Numbered from the stretch's first letter, positions 16,187-25,471 are shown. The stretch: DNA of 64,000 nucleotides from Streptomyces wedmorensis (GCF_000716445.1 NZ_JNWK01000012.1:92984-156983); one strand, 5' to 3'. A program made the numbers and translations. The notes: a model not told the origin generated them from the letters alone.

Positions 16187-16356
16187 TTGTGGCTTTTGAG
16201 TCGGTTCGGCCGCGAAGAAGATCACACCCTGTGTTCGTCTTCCGGCCGTCGACTCGGTTCCTGGCTTGCCCAGTTGCGCCCCGCAACCGATAGCATCGCC
16301 GGAAAGCCGCCGTCCCCCCGTTGCCAGCGCGGCATCATCCGCTACGAAGGTCATCC

Positions 16357-17013
16357 ATGCCCCACAGCCAAACCTCTGCACACCGCGACAGCCTTGCCGG
16401 CGTACGCCTCGCGCGCGGAGCATCGCCGTGGCTCCTCCCGACCGTCGCCACCGCGGCGCTCAGCCTCGTGCGCGCGCGCAAGTCGAAGCGTGCCGCGGCC
16501 ATCGCCGTGCCGACCACCGCACTCGCGGCCGGCATGCTGTGGTTCTTCCGCGACCCCGAGCGCGAGATCGCTCAGGGCCGGGTCATCTCCCCCGCCGACG
16601 GTGTGGTGCAGAGCATCATGCCGTGGAAGGACGGACGCACCCGGGTCGCCATCTTCATGAGCCCGCTGAACGTGCACGTCAACCGCGCGCCGCTGGCCGG
16701 CACCGTGACGTCCGTCGAGCACGTCCCCGGCGGGTTCGTCCCGGCGTTCAACAAGGAGAGCGAGAACAACGAGCGCGTTGTCTGGCACTTCGACACCGAA
16801 CTCGGCGACATCGAGATGGTGCAGATCGCGGGTGCCGTCGCCCGGCGCATCGTGCCGTACATCCCGCAGGGAACGAAGGTCGAGCAGGGTGACCGGATCG
16901 GTCTGATCCGCTTCGGCTCACGGGTCGACATCTACCTCCCGGAGGGTGTCGAGGTCGCCGTCGAGGTGGGGCAGGCCACGACCGCGGGGGTGACTCGCAT
17001 TGACCGTGATTGA
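16357..17013 (+). CDS. psd: Phosphatidylserine decarboxylase (short, archaeal-type)
   Basis: A 218-residue proenzyme that makes phosphatidylethanolamine at the membrane. Two hydrophobic stretches lie near residues 20-60 (ASPWLLPTVATAALSLV; AAAIAVPTTALAAGMLWFF). ISPADGVVQ and FMSPLNVHVNR are family signatures. The pyruvoyl serine is in RFGSRVDIYLP, where self-cleavage between Gly and Ser gives the alpha chain. GAAGG precedes the ATG. It overlaps pssA by 14 bp and forms a two-gene phospholipid operon with it, a 170-bp gap after mcd. Confidence 0.94.
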   Translation: MPHSQTSAHRDSLAGVRLARGASPWLLPTVATAALSLVRARKSKRAAAIAVPTTALAAGMLWFFRDPEREIAQGRVISPADGVVQSIMPWKDGRTRVAIFMSPLNVHVNRAPLAGTVTSVEHVPGGFVPAFNKESENNERVVWHFDTELGDIEMVQIAGAVARRIVPYIPQGTKVEQGDRIGLIRFGSRVDIYLPEGVEVAVEVGQATTAGVTRIDRD

Positions 17014-17872
17014 TCCCGACACACGGGCCTCCGAGTGGGTCGCCGACGCCGAGGCGGAGGCGGCCGAAGAGGCCGAGGAGATGCCGCTGTCGCTGAGGCT
17101 GTCCATAGCGGACGCCCTCACGCTCGGTAACGCCACGTGTGGCTTCATGGCGGTCTACTTCACCACGACCGGCATCCTGATCCCGCACCTCACCGGCAGC
17201 ACCGAGACCGGCATGGCGCGGAACAGCGCCGCCACCGCGGTGATACTGATGCTGTGCGCGGCGATCTTCGACCTCTTCGACGGCATCGTGGCGCGCAAGC
17301 TCCGCAGCTCGCCGATGGGTGCCGAGCTCGACAACCTGTCGGACCTGATCAGCTTCGGTCTGGCCCCGGCGTACTTCGTGCTCGTGTACGGCATGGTCGC
17401 GGACGACGCGCAGCAGAAGGTCTCGGCCGTGGCCGCGATCGTGGTGCTGCTCGCCGTGGTGCTGCGACTGGCGAGATTCTCGTGCGTGACGATGAAGGAC
17501 GGCATGTTCCAGGGCATGCCGAGCCCCTTCGGCGCGCTGACCGTGGTCTCGATCGTGCTCCTCGAGCTGCCGTTCATCCCGACGCTGCTCGCGATCATCG
17601 GGGTGGCCTGGCTGATGGTGAGCCGGGTCGAGTACCCGAAGCCGCGGGGTGTCCTCGCGGTGGCGATGCTCAGCTGGATCGTCGGTGCGATGGCCATGCT
17701 GGCGGCCTGGGCGTTCGACGCTCCGGGCGGGGCGTTCCTGCTCCAGACCGGCTGTGCTCTCCAGGTCGTGCTGGGCGCCGTGATCCCCCTCTTCGCGACG
17801 GCCCGCCGAGTGAACACCTTCCGCGGCAACCGGCGTGAGAGCCGGGAAGCGCGGGCGGCACAGCTGCCCTAG
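17000..17872 (+). CDS. pssA: CDP-diacylglycerol-serine O-phosphatidyltransferase
   Basis: A 290-residue membrane enzyme that makes phosphatidylserine, the substrate of the neighbouring Psd. After an acidic N-terminal tail (about 30 residues) the CDP-alcohol phosphotransferase signature appears as DGIVARKLRSSPMGAELDNL followed by SD. About six to seven hydrophobic helices follow. TTG at 17000 fits the GGGGGTGA ribosome-binding site best; GTG at 17006 is the alternative. The start lies inside psd, implying coupled translation. A strong hairpin follows the stop. Confidence 0.93.
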   Translation: MTVIDPDTRASEWVADAEAEAAEEAEEMPLSLRLSIADALTLGNATCGFMAVYFTTTGILIPHLTGSTETGMARNSAATAVILMLCAAIFDLFDGIVARKLRSSPMGAELDNLSDLISFGLAPAYFVLVYGMVADDAQQKVSAVAAIVVLLAVVLRLARFSCVTMKDGMFQGMPSPFGALTVVSIVLLELPFIPTLLAIIGVAWLMVSRVEYPKPRGVLAVAMLSWIVGAMAMLAAWAFDAPGGAFLLQTGCALQVVLGAVIPLFATARRVNTFRGNRRESREARAAQLP

Positions 17873-17890
17873 CGGACGAAGCGGTACGAG

Positions 17891-17926
17891 AAGGGCCCCG
17901 TGAGGCATCAGCCTCCCGGGGCCCTT
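17891..17926. terminator. Strong bidirectional terminator
   Basis: AAGGGCCCCG (17891-17900) pairs with CGGGGCCCTT (17917-17926), and an inner GAGGC/GCCTC stem extends it. It lies between the convergent pssA and GNAT genes and should end both. Confidence 0.85.
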
Positions 17927-17944
17927 TCGCGTGCCCCGTGACCC

Positions 17945-18958
17945 CTACGGGGTGTCCTGCCCGAGCCGCTTGTAGTACAGCGTGGTGGGGCGGAGGGTGC
18001 CGGACGGATCGGCGGCGAAGTCCGGGATCGTGCCGGCCGCCGTCCAGCCCGCGCCCCGGTAGAGGCGCTCGGCGGGGCTGTCGGTCTGGGTGTCCAGGAC
18101 GAGCAGGCCGAGACCGGTGGCGGCGGCGTGGGCCTCGGCCGCGGCGAGCAGGCGCCGTCCCAGGCCCCGGCCGCGCGCCGAGCGGTGGACGAGGAGCCGG
18201 GCGATCTCGCCGCGGTGCCGGCCGTTGGCCGTGCCGGTGCGGACGAGGGTGACGACGCCGACGAGGCGCCCGTCGGGGCCGTGGGCCGCCCAGACGTCGC
18301 GTACCCCCTCGGCGGCCTCCTCGGCGACGCGGCCCCACCAGGCGGCCGCCTCGGCCCGGTCCAGGGGCGCGAGGAAGCCGACCGAGGCACCGCCGTCCAC
18401 GGCGTCCACGAGGAGCGCGGCGAGGCCTTCGGCGGCGTGGGCCCGCACGGCAGCGGGAGACAGCCGCTCGACGACGTCGAGCGGCTTCTCCAGGCAGAGG
18501 AGGTCCGGCCGGTCGTCCCAGGGGTCCACGACGGCGAAGCCGAGGCTCCGGTAGAGGGCGAGCGGCTCGTCCCGCCAGGACCAGACCGTGAGACGCACGG
18601 CGGGCGCGCCGCCCGCGGCGGCCCGGCGCAGGGCCTCGGCCATCAGCGCCTTCGCGAGGCCCTTCCGCCGGGCCTCGGGCGACACCCAGAGCCGCTTGAT
18701 CTCGGGGGCGCGGCCCGCGCGGGGGGCCTTGAGGACGACGCAGCCGGCCGGTGCGGACGCACCGGCCGGCGTGGCCAGCAGGACCGTGTCGGCGGCGAAC
18801 GCGCCGGCCGGGTCCTCGGCCTCGACGCGGTACACCGCCGGCAGCGCGGCGACCGACTCCACCGCCGTGCCCTTCTCCGCCTGGTTGACCAGGTGGTAGG
18901 CGCCGAGCAGCCCGGCGAGGCGGGGGTGGCTCCGGTTCTCCTCGATACGTGGGTTCAT
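17945..18958 (-). CDS. Double-domain GNAT acetyltransferase
   Basis: A 337-residue protein with two GNAT folds. The N-terminal one has the acetyl-CoA motif around RLWVSPEARRKGLAKALMAE (R/Q-x-x-G-x-A form) and ALYRSLGFAVVD. The C-terminal one has LLVHRSARGRGLGRRLLAAA and RLYRGAGWTAAG. Both look able to bind acetyl-CoA. The substrate cannot be inferred; small-molecule or protein N-acetylation are both possible. It stands alone between the phospholipid operon and the liv operon. Confidence 0.85.
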   Translation of the reverse strand: MNPRIEENRSHPRLAGLLGAYHLVNQAEKGTAVESVAALPAVYRVEAEDPAGAFAADTVLLATPAGASAPAGCVVLKAPRAGRAPEIKRLWVSPEARRKGLAKALMAEALRRAAAGGAPAVRLTVWSWRDEPLALYRSLGFAVVDPWDDRPDLLCLEKPLDVVERLSPAAVRAHAAEGLAALLVDAVDGGASVGFLAPLDRAEAAAWWGRVAEEAAEGVRDVWAAHGPDGRLVGVVTLVRTGTANGRHRGEIARLLVHRSARGRGLGRRLLAAAEAHAAATGLGLLVLDTQTDSPAERLYRGAGWTAAGTIPDFAADPSGTLRPTTLYYKRLGQDTP

Positions 18959-19015
18959 GAGTCCCGAGCTTCACACCGAGATGTTTCGGGCACGTGAAGA
19001 TCCCCCGGTCCGGGA

Positions 19016-19043
19016 CCCGGTCCGCGTGTCGTCGCGGACCGGG
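19016..19043 (-). terminator. Hairpin terminator of the liv operon
   Basis: CCCGGTCCGCG (19016-19026) pairs perfectly with CGCGGACCGGG (19033-19043), an 11-bp stem and 6-nt loop, just after the stop of the binding-protein gene on the minus strand. Confidence 0.75.
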
Positions 19044-19051
19044 CTCGCGGA

Positions 19052-20317
19052 TCAGGGGGTGTAGCTCTTCGCCGCCTCCGAGACGAACGGCTGCCGGACG
19101 GTGCGCATGCCGCCGGGGACGGACTTGTCCGGCTGGATGATGACCGACTCGCGGGAGGACGGTGCCTCGGGGTCGCCGAGGTCATGCGTCATGCCGAAGC
19201 CGGCGTCGTGGGCCTTCATGGTCAGGAGGGCCTTGTCGACGCCCTCGCGGGTCAGGTCCTTGTCCGCGCAGGCCTTCTTCAGCGCCTCGCCGAAGACGCT
19301 CGCCGCGGTCCAGCCTGCGACGATGCCGTTGTCGAGGCCGTCGCCCGGGTAGGCGGCCTGGTAGTCGGCGACCAGCTTCTTGGCCGTGGGGGTGTCGGCG
19401 CCGATCGGCAGGCTCGGGGAGGCGAACCAGTACATCTTCTCCAGGGCGGGGCCCGCCTGGGTGCCGAGCAGCTGCGGGGCGAAGGCCGAGTTGTTGCCGA
19501 CGACGGGGACCCTGAGGCCGGTGGCGGCGGCGACGCCGACGAGGGAGGCGGCCTGGCGGGGTCCGGCGCTGATGACGACGGCCTTGACCCCGGCCTGCTT
19601 GAGAGCCGCGACCTGCGCCGACATGTCGTTGTCGGTGGGCTTGATCTTCTGCTCGACGACGGTCAGGCCCGCCTTGCCGGCCGCGTGCTTCGAGCCCGCG
19701 AGCGCGTTCTCGCCGTAGTCGCCCTCGAAGTAGACGTGGCCGAGCTTGTCGCCCTTCTTCAGGCCCTTCTCCGTGACCAGGAAGTCGACGGCGTTGATCG
19801 TCTCGACGTCGTACGTGGCGCCGAGGACGCGGATGTACGGGGAGCCGAGGAGCGAGGCGGACCAGGCCTGCGGCAGGACGAGGCCCTTGTCCTGGCCGTC
19901 GACCCGTGACTTGACGGCGGCGACGAACGGGGAGCCGATGAACTGGGTGTAGCCGACGACCTTCGGCTCCAGCTCGGTGTACGCGGCGAGCGCCTTCTGC
20001 GGGTCGTAGCCGTGGTCGCGGACCGTCAGCTCCAGCTGCCGGCCGCAGATCCCGCCGGCGGCGTTGACCTGCTTGACGTACAGCTGCTGGGCCTGGGTGA
20101 CGCTCTTGCCGAGCGTGGCGTACACCCCGGTCATGTCGGTGAGCGCGCCGAGGGCGATCGTCTTGTCCGTGACGCCCTCGCCGGTCTTCACGCCGCCCGC
20201 GCCGGTCACCTTGCCGTCGCCGGTCTTCGCCTTGGAACTGCATCCGGCGGCGGTGAGCGCGACCAGTGCGGCAAGGGCTGCGGCCAGGCCCCGCACGGCC
20301 TGTCGTCGGTGGTTCAT
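19052..20317 (-). CDS. livK: Branched-chain amino acid-type ABC transporter, substrate-binding lipoprotein
   Basis: A 421-residue extracellular lipoprotein. The signal peptide ends in the lipobox LTAAGC, so Cys is lipidated. A type I periplasmic-binding fold follows, opening with KTIALGALTDMTGVYATLGK, as in LivK-like amino-acid and urea/amide binders. Its ligand is not readable; hydrophobic amino acids or short-chain amides are likely. It overlaps livM by 4 bp and is the last gene of the operon, unlike many liv operons where it comes first. Promoter-distal position may lower its level relative to the membrane parts. Confidence 0.92.
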   Translation of the reverse strand: MNHRRQAVRGLAAALAALVALTAAGCSSKAKTGDGKVTGAGGVKTGEGVTDKTIALGALTDMTGVYATLGKSVTQAQQLYVKQVNAAGGICGRQLELTVRDHGYDPQKALAAYTELEPKVVGYTQFIGSPFVAAVKSRVDGQDKGLVLPQAWSASLLGSPYIRVLGATYDVETINAVDFLVTEKGLKKGDKLGHVYFEGDYGENALAGSKHAAGKAGLTVVEQKIKPTDNDMSAQVAALKQAGVKAVVISAGPRQAASLVGVAAATGLRVPVVGNNSAFAPQLLGTQAGPALEKMYWFASPSLPIGADTPTAKKLVADYQAAYPGDGLDNGIVAGWTAASVFGEALKKACADKDLTREGVDKALLTMKAHDAGFGMTHDLGDPEAPSSRESVIIQPDKSVPGGMRTVRQPFVSEAAKSYTP

Positions 20318-21408
20318 CGTGCCTCTCCTGAGGGTCGGTCTGACGTCGGGGTCTTGCGTGTCCGGGCGGCGAGGCGGACCAGGCCGCCGGGCAGGAAGAG
20401 CACCACCGCGACGACGGCGGCGCCGTAGAGGTAGCGCGCGGCCTCCCCCGGTGCGATCCCGCCCGTCCCGGGGGCGGAGACCAGGGGCAGCGCGTCGCTG
20501 TAGCGGGTGAGGAGTTGCGGCAGGAGGGAGACGAAGACGCCTCCGGCCACCGCGCCCGCGACCGAGCCGAGACCGCCGATGACGATCATGGCCAGGTATT
20601 CGAGGGAGAGCGCCATACCGAAGTACTCGGGCACGGTGCGCTGGAAGACCAGGGCGAGCAGGACGCCCGCGAGGCCCGCGTACATGGACGACAGGACGAA
20701 GACGGCCGCGCGGTAGCGGGCCACCGGGATGCCCATGACGCCGGCGGCGATCCGGTGGTCCCGGATGGCGTTCATGGCGCGGCCGGGACGGCCCCTGAGG
20801 ACCCCGCGGGCGAAGAGGACCCCGCCGACGAGCAGGACGAGCCCCAGGTACCAGAGCTTCTCGACGGCACCGAACGGCACCTGGGCGACGAGGAGTTCCG
20901 TGTCGTCGAAGGTGAGGCCGAAGAGGGAGAGCGGCGGGACCGCGCGGCCGTTGTAGCCGCCGGTGACGTCATGGGCGTTGAACAGCACGTGCTGGCCGAT
21001 GAAGATCAGCGCGAGGGTGGCGATGCCCAGGTACGCGCCGCGCAGCCGTCCCGCGATCGGGCTGAACACCCCGCCGGCCAGACCCGCGAGGGCGACCGCG
21101 AGGACGGCGGCGAGCCAGCCGGGCAGCCCGAGGCCGGCCAGGCCGTCGGAGCCGTCCCCGGCGAACGCGCAGTAGCCGTAGGCTCCGACGGCGAGGAAGA
21201 AGGCGTGCCCCATCGAGAGCTGGCCGGTGGCACCGGTCAGCAGGTTGATGCCGATGGCCCCCAGGGCGGCGGCCATCGCGAACAACCCGGCCTGGAGCCA
21301 GAAGCGGTCCAGGTAGAACGGGAGCGCGGCGAGCAGCAGGCCCGCGGCGGACCAGCCGTACACCAGGGCGCGGCCCCGGACGACGGGACGGGTGAGGGTC
21401 TCAGACAC
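20314..21408 (-). CDS. livM: Branched-chain amino acid-type ABC transporter permease LivM
   Basis: A 364-residue inner-membrane permease with about nine to ten hydrophobic helices. LivM signatures are TGATGQLSMGHAFFLAVGAY near residue 60 and the cytoplasmic coupling loop RGRPGRAMNAIRDHRIAAGV, followed by AAVFVLSSMYAGLAGVLLAL. GTG start; its 5' end overlaps livH by 8 bp. It pairs with LivH to form the membrane channel. Confidence 0.93.
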   Translation of the reverse strand: MSETLTRPVVRGRALVYGWSAAGLLLAALPFYLDRFWLQAGLFAMAAALGAIGINLLTGATGQLSMGHAFFLAVGAYGYCAFAGDGSDGLAGLGLPGWLAAVLAVALAGLAGGVFSPIAGRLRGAYLGIATLALIFIGQHVLFNAHDVTGGYNGRAVPPLSLFGLTFDDTELLVAQVPFGAVEKLWYLGLVLLVGGVLFARGVLRGRPGRAMNAIRDHRIAAGVMGIPVARYRAAVFVLSSMYAGLAGVLLALVFQRTVPEYFGMALSLEYLAMIVIGGLGSVAGAVAGGVFVSLLPQLLTRYSDALPLVSAPGTGGIAPGEAARYLYGAAVVAVVLFLPGGLVRLAARTRKTPTSDRPSGEAR

Positions 21409-22291
21409 GGGCGAGCTCCTTCGTGCCGAAGAGTCCGGCCGGGCGGATCAGCAGCACCGCGACCATCACGAGGTAGGGGGCGACGTCGCCGATCCCCCGG
21501 CCCAGGAAGGTCAGATCCCCTTGGTAGCCGGTGGCGAGCGACTCGGTGATCCCGACGAGCAGCCCGCCGACGAGGGCACCCGTGGTGGAGTCGAGACCGC
21601 CGAGGATGGCGGCGGGGAAGGCCTTCAGCGCGGCGAGCGAGGTGGCCCGTTCCAGGCCGGGGGTCGGGAAGACCGTGAGGAACAGCGCGGCGACGGCGGC
21701 GAGACCGCCGGCGACCGCCCAGGCGCCCAGCGACACCCGGCCCAGCCGGATGCCCATCAGGGCGGCGGTCTCCTGGTTCTCGGCCGCGGCCCGCATCGCC
21801 ACGCCCCAGGACGTGTACCGGAAGGCGAGCAGGAACGCGGTGATGAGCAGGGCCGCGGCGAGGAGCGCCGCGATCCGGGTCTCGGCGATCGTGACCGGGC
21901 CGACGGTGACGACGGCGTCGCCCCACGGGTCGCCGAGGGCCAGGATGTCGGTGCCGATCCGCCGGGTCAGCTCGGTGGCGAGGAGGATGTCCACGCCGAT
22001 CGTGACGATCGCGAGGACGCTGTGGTCGCCACCCCGGTGGCGGCGCATCACGAGGAACTCGACGGCCGCGCCGACCACCGCCGCGCCCGCGACGCCGGCG
22101 AGCAGCGCGGGCCAGAAGCCGATCGTGTCGTGGAGCACGGCGGTGACGTAACCGCCGGCGAGCAGGAGGGACGCGTGGGCGAAGTTCACGACCTCGGTGG
22201 CGCGGAAGATCACCACGAAGCCGAGGGCGATGAGGGCGTAGATCGAGCCCAGTGAGACGCCGTTGATCAGGAATTCGGCGAAGGTGCTCAC
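21401..22291 (-). CDS. livH: Branched-chain amino acid-type ABC transporter permease LivH
   Basis: A 296-residue permease. The N terminus, FLINGVSLGSIYALIALGFV, is the typical LivH start, followed by ATEVVNFAHASLLLAGGYV and the coupling loop SWGVAMRAAAENQETAALMG. GTG at 22291 overlaps the livG stop in GTGA; longer upstream readings would run through livG. It forms the heterodimeric channel with LivM. Confidence 0.93.
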   Translation of the reverse strand: MSTFAEFLINGVSLGSIYALIALGFVVIFRATEVVNFAHASLLLAGGYVTAVLHDTIGFWPALLAGVAGAAVVGAAVEFLVMRRHRGGDHSVLAIVTIGVDILLATELTRRIGTDILALGDPWGDAVVTVGPVTIAETRIAALLAAALLITAFLLAFRYTSWGVAMRAAAENQETAALMGIRLGRVSLGAWAVAGGLAAVAALFLTVFPTPGLERATSLAALKAFPAAILGGLDSTTGALVGGLLVGITESLATGYQGDLTFLGRGIGDVAPYLVMVAVLLIRPAGLFGTKELARV

Positions 22292-23199
22292 GCGGCGGTC
22301 TCCTCTCCGAGGTAGGCGCGGACGACCGCCGGGTCGTTCTGGACGTCGGCGGGGGCCCCGTCGGCGATCCGGCGGCCGAAGTCGAGGACGGTGACGGAGT
22401 CGGCGAGCCGCATCACCAGACCCATGTCGTGTTCGACGAGGAGCACCGAGATGCCCAGGCTGTCGCGGACGCCCGCGATGACCGAGGCCGTACGGCGCCG
22501 CTCGTCGGCGGTCATGCCCGCGACCGGCTCGTCGAGCAGCAGCAGCTTCGGCTCCATGCACAGGGCGCGGGCCAGTTCCGCGAGCTTCTGCTGCCCGTAC
22601 GGCAGGGAGCCCGCGGGTCGCGCGAGCTGCTCCTCCAGGCCCACGAAGGCCGCGATCTCCCGGACCCTCGCCCGGTGCCGTGCCTCCTCCCTGGCCGCCG
22701 ACGGCAGCCGCAGCCCGGCCGCCAGGAAGCCCGTACGGGTGAGCCGGTGGCGGCCCAGCATCAGGCTGTCCTCGACGGTGGCGCGCGGCGGCAGCGCCAG
22801 GTTCTGGAAGATCCGGCCCACCCCCAGGTCCGCGATCCGGTGCGGCGGCAGCGCGGTCAGCTCGTGCGCGCCGAACCGGACGGAGCCCTCGGTGGCGCGG
22901 TACACGCCGGAGAGGACGTTGAAACAGGTCGACTTGCCCGCCCCGTTGGGTCCGATGAGGGCGTGGACGGTCCCGGGCCTGACGGTGAAGCCGACCCCGT
23001 CGAGGGCGGTGAGACCGGCGAACCGGACGGTGACGTCGCGGACTTCGAGGGCCGGGACGCCGGACCCGGCTGCGGGCGGTACGGGGGTGCCGGACCCGCC
23101 GGTGTCCCCGGGGGCTCCGGGCGACGTGCCGGCCGTCGGCGTGGCGGCGCCGTCGGCGCCGGGCACCGGCTCTCCGCCGGGCGGCGGGGTGCGCGTCAT
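22288..23199 (-). CDS. livG: Branched-chain amino acid-type ABC transporter ATPase LivG
   Basis: A 303-residue ATPase. A Pro/Gly-rich tail of about 48 residues precedes the ATPase domain. Walker A is GPNGAGKST, the signature is LPYGQQKLAELARAL (LSYGQ-type, usual for LivG), Walker B is LLLLDEPVAGM, and the switch His is in LLVEHDM. The long disordered N terminus is unusual for LivG; an internal start could trim it, but the overlap with livF (4 bp, ATGA type) favours the full length. Confidence 0.92.
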   Translation of the reverse strand: MTRTPPPGGEPVPGADGAATPTAGTSPGAPGDTGGSGTPVPPAAGSGVPALEVRDVTVRFAGLTALDGVGFTVRPGTVHALIGPNGAGKSTCFNVLSGVYRATEGSVRFGAHELTALPPHRIADLGVGRIFQNLALPPRATVEDSLMLGRHRLTRTGFLAAGLRLPSAAREEARHRARVREIAAFVGLEEQLARPAGSLPYGQQKLAELARALCMEPKLLLLDEPVAGMTADERRRTASVIAGVRDSLGISVLLVEHDMGLVMRLADSVTVLDFGRRIADGAPADVQNDPAVVRAYLGEETAA

Positions 23200-24014
23200 C
23201 GGGTCTCCTCCCAGCGGGACAGGACCGGGTGGGCGGCCCGCGCGTCGGCGGCGTCGGCGGCGGCCGCCTCGTCGACGACCCCGAGGTAGCGGCGGCGCAC
23301 CTCGTCGGAGGCGGCGAGTTCGGCGGCGGGGCCCGAGAGCGTGACCTCCCCGACCTCCAGGACGTACGCGAGGGAGGCGAGCCGCAGCGCCAGCGCCGCG
23401 TTCTGCTCGACGAGGAGGACCGCCGTGCCCTGGGCGTTGATCTCGCGGACCGCGTCGGCGATGCGGGCCGCCATCAGCGGCGCGAGGCCCAGAGAAGGCT
23501 CGTCCAGGAGGAGGAGACCCGGCCGGGCCATGAGCGCACGGCCGACGGCGAGCATCTGCTGCTCGCCGCCCGAGAGCAGCCCGGCCCGCTGGTGGGCACG
23601 GTCCGCCAGGACGGGGAACAGCTCGTGGACGCGCCGCAGCGCCGCCGTCTTCGCCGCCCGGCCGCCGCGCCCCCCGAGGGCGCCCGCGCGCAGGTTGTCC
23701 TCGACCGTCATCCGCGCGAAGACCTGGCGGCCCTCAGGCACCTGGGAGACACCGGCCGCGACGACCCGGTCGGGCGGCAGCCCGTCGAGCGGCCGGCCGT
23801 CGCGGCTCACCGTGCCCGAGACCACGGCGCCGCCGTGGAAACGGAGGGTGCGCGAGACCGCCCGCAGCAGCGTGGACTTGCCGGCCCCGTTGCCTCCCAG
23901 GACCGTGACGACCGTGCCGGCCGGCACGGTCAGCGATACCCGCCGCAGCGCGTGCACGGGCCCGTATCCCGCCGTCAGGTCCGTCACCTGGAGAGCGGGT
24001 GCGGTACCTCCCAT
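23196..24014 (-). CDS. livF: Branched-chain amino acid-type ABC transporter ATPase LivF
   Basis: A 272-residue ATPase, first gene of the five-gene liv operon. Walker A is GGNGAGKST, the signature is LLSGGEQQMLAVGRAL, Walker B is LLLLDEPSLGLAP, and the switch His position is occupied by Gln (LLVEQNA), normal for LivF. The ATG at 24014 has AAAGGGGA about 6 nt upstream; an upstream in-frame GTG lacks such a site. It is divergent from the CdaR-type regulator, and the 180-bp gap between them must hold the operon promoter. Confidence 0.92.
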   Translation of the reverse strand: MGGTAPALQVTDLTAGYGPVHALRRVSLTVPAGTVVTVLGGNGAGKSTLLRAVSRTLRFHGGAVVSGTVSRDGRPLDGLPPDRVVAAGVSQVPEGRQVFARMTVEDNLRAGALGGRGGRAAKTAALRRVHELFPVLADRAHQRAGLLSGGEQQMLAVGRALMARPGLLLLDEPSLGLAPLMAARIADAVREINAQGTAVLLVEQNAALALRLASLAYVLEVGEVTLSGPAAELAASDEVRRRYLGVVDEAAAADAADARAAHPVLSRWEETR

Positions 24015-24143
24015 GGTTCCCCTTTCCCCGGCCGCCCTTGTCACCCGGCCGTTCAGTGGCGCTCACCCCAGCACCGCGCCGGACCGCGCGTCCACGTTCC
24101 GCGGCCGAAACGCTGCCGGTGACCAGCGGGCGCGGCGACCGGC

Positions 24144-24157
24144 TGTGCATGCGCACA
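24144..24157. promoter_or_regulatory. Palindrome between the liv operon and its divergent regulator
   Basis: TGTGC-ATGC-GCACA is a perfect 5-4-5 inverted repeat in the divergent region. It is a candidate binding site for the CdaR/PucR-type regulator that starts just to its right. Confidence 0.35.
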
Positions 24158-24195
24158 ACGCTGCGCGTCAGGGCTGTGCGCGAGGGGCCCGGGCA

Positions 24196-25419
24196 GTGGA
24201 TCCTCCGGGCATGGGACGGCGCAGACGGCGGACCGGTGACGACTGGAAGGTGCTCGCCCAGGCGTGCGCGACGCTTCTGGAGCGGGTACCGGAACTGGTG
24301 GACGAGCACCTACGGGAGCTCCACGCGTACGAGCCCGCCTACGGGCGGATCCTCCCGTACGACCAGCACTGGCAGGAGGCCGAGGAGGCGATGCGGATCG
24401 GGATCGAGATGATCTCGGCACCTCGCGACTCGCCCCGCCGGGACCTGGAGCACGCGGACGAGATGGGCCGGCGGCGGGCCGCGCAGGGCATGCCGCTGGA
24501 GCTCGTCGTCCACGCGTACCGGCACGCCGGGCACCTGGTGTGGGACGCGCTGATCGAGAGCGCCGGCACCGACACGGGGCAGCTGGCCGCGCTCATGCAG
24601 TCCGCCACGACGGTGTGGTCGGCGGTGGACGCCCAGGCCGACACCGCGTCGGAGGCGTACCGGGCGGCCGAACTGGAGCTGCACCGCCGTACGGACGAGC
24701 AGCTCCAGGCCCTCCTCGACGCCCTCCTCCAGGGCCAGCGCTCCCCCGAACTGGTCTCACGGGCCGCAGCCGGCCTCGACCTGCCGGAACAAGGCCGGTA
24801 CGCGGTCGTCGTCCTCCGCTACGACCGGCGCGAGGAACGCGAACCGTTCCACCGTCAGGTGCAGGGCGAAGGCGTCCGGTTCCTCTGGCGCATGGGCGCC
24901 GACTGCGAGCTGGGGGTGGTGGCGCTCGCCGGCGACACCGGCCTCGACGCCCTCTCCGAACTCCTCGACGGGCGCTGCCCCGGTCCCGGCGGCATCAGCC
25001 CCGTCGTCGTCGGCCTCACCGAACTCGGCCGCGCCCGGCGGCTCGCCGAACTAGCCCTCCGCACCTGCCCGCCCGGCAGCCGCGAGATCGTCCGCCTCGA
25101 CCGGCGGATGGCCGGCGCGCTCGTCGTCTCCCAGCCGGAGATGGCGAGCCTGCTGGTCTCGGACGTCCTCGGAGGGCTCCTGGAGCTCGACCCGGCGGAC
25201 CGGGCGGTCCTCCTGGAGACGCTGGACGTGTGGCTGGAGTGCGAGGGGTCGGCCGGGCGTGCCGCGGGGCGGCTGTACTGCCACCGCAACACGGTCTTCA
25301 ACCGGCTGCGGCGGCTCGAGCAGCTGACGACGCGGTCGCTGTCCCGGCCGCGGGACCTCACGGAGATGACGCTGGCCCTGGACGCGTTCCGGCTGACGGC
25401 GTCCGGGGGTGCCGGCTGA
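24196..25419 (+). CDS. CdaR/PucR-family transcriptional regulator
   Basis: A 407-residue regulator. The N-terminal half is helical (RsbRD-like; ATLLERVPELVDEHLRELHA). A GGDEF-like, probably inactive, middle segment follows. The C-terminal PucR helix-turn-helix reads GRLYCHRNTVFNRLRRLEQL, preceded by LLETLDVWLECEGSAGRAA. Such proteins sense metabolites and activate catabolic or transport genes. GTG 24196 is preferred for GAGGGG eight bases upstream; ATG 24211 would shorten it by five residues. Divergence from livF suggests it controls amino-acid uptake. Confidence 0.85.
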   Translation: MDPPGMGRRRRRTGDDWKVLAQACATLLERVPELVDEHLRELHAYEPAYGRILPYDQHWQEAEEAMRIGIEMISAPRDSPRRDLEHADEMGRRRAAQGMPLELVVHAYRHAGHLVWDALIESAGTDTGQLAALMQSATTVWSAVDAQADTASEAYRAAELELHRRTDEQLQALLDALLQGQRSPELVSRAAAGLDLPEQGRYAVVVLRYDRREEREPFHRQVQGEGVRFLWRMGADCELGVVALAGDTGLDALSELLDGRCPGPGGISPVVVGLTELGRARRLAELALRTCPPGSREIVRLDRRMAGALVVSQPEMASLLVSDVLGGLLELDPADRAVLLETLDVWLECEGSAGRAAGRLYCHRNTVFNRLRRLEQLTTRSLSRPRDLTEMTLALDAFRLTASGGAG

Positions 25420-25471
25420 GGGCGCCGCCGCGCGGCCCCGGGCGGCCGAACGCACCTGTCAGGATGGGCCC

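Noticed and set aside
7000..17900. Horizontal transfer of the ethylmalonyl-CoA cluster.
   Set aside because: Base composition and codon use match the window except for the end of mcd, and psd-pssA follow as in other streptomycetes; there are no mobility genes or tRNA borders.
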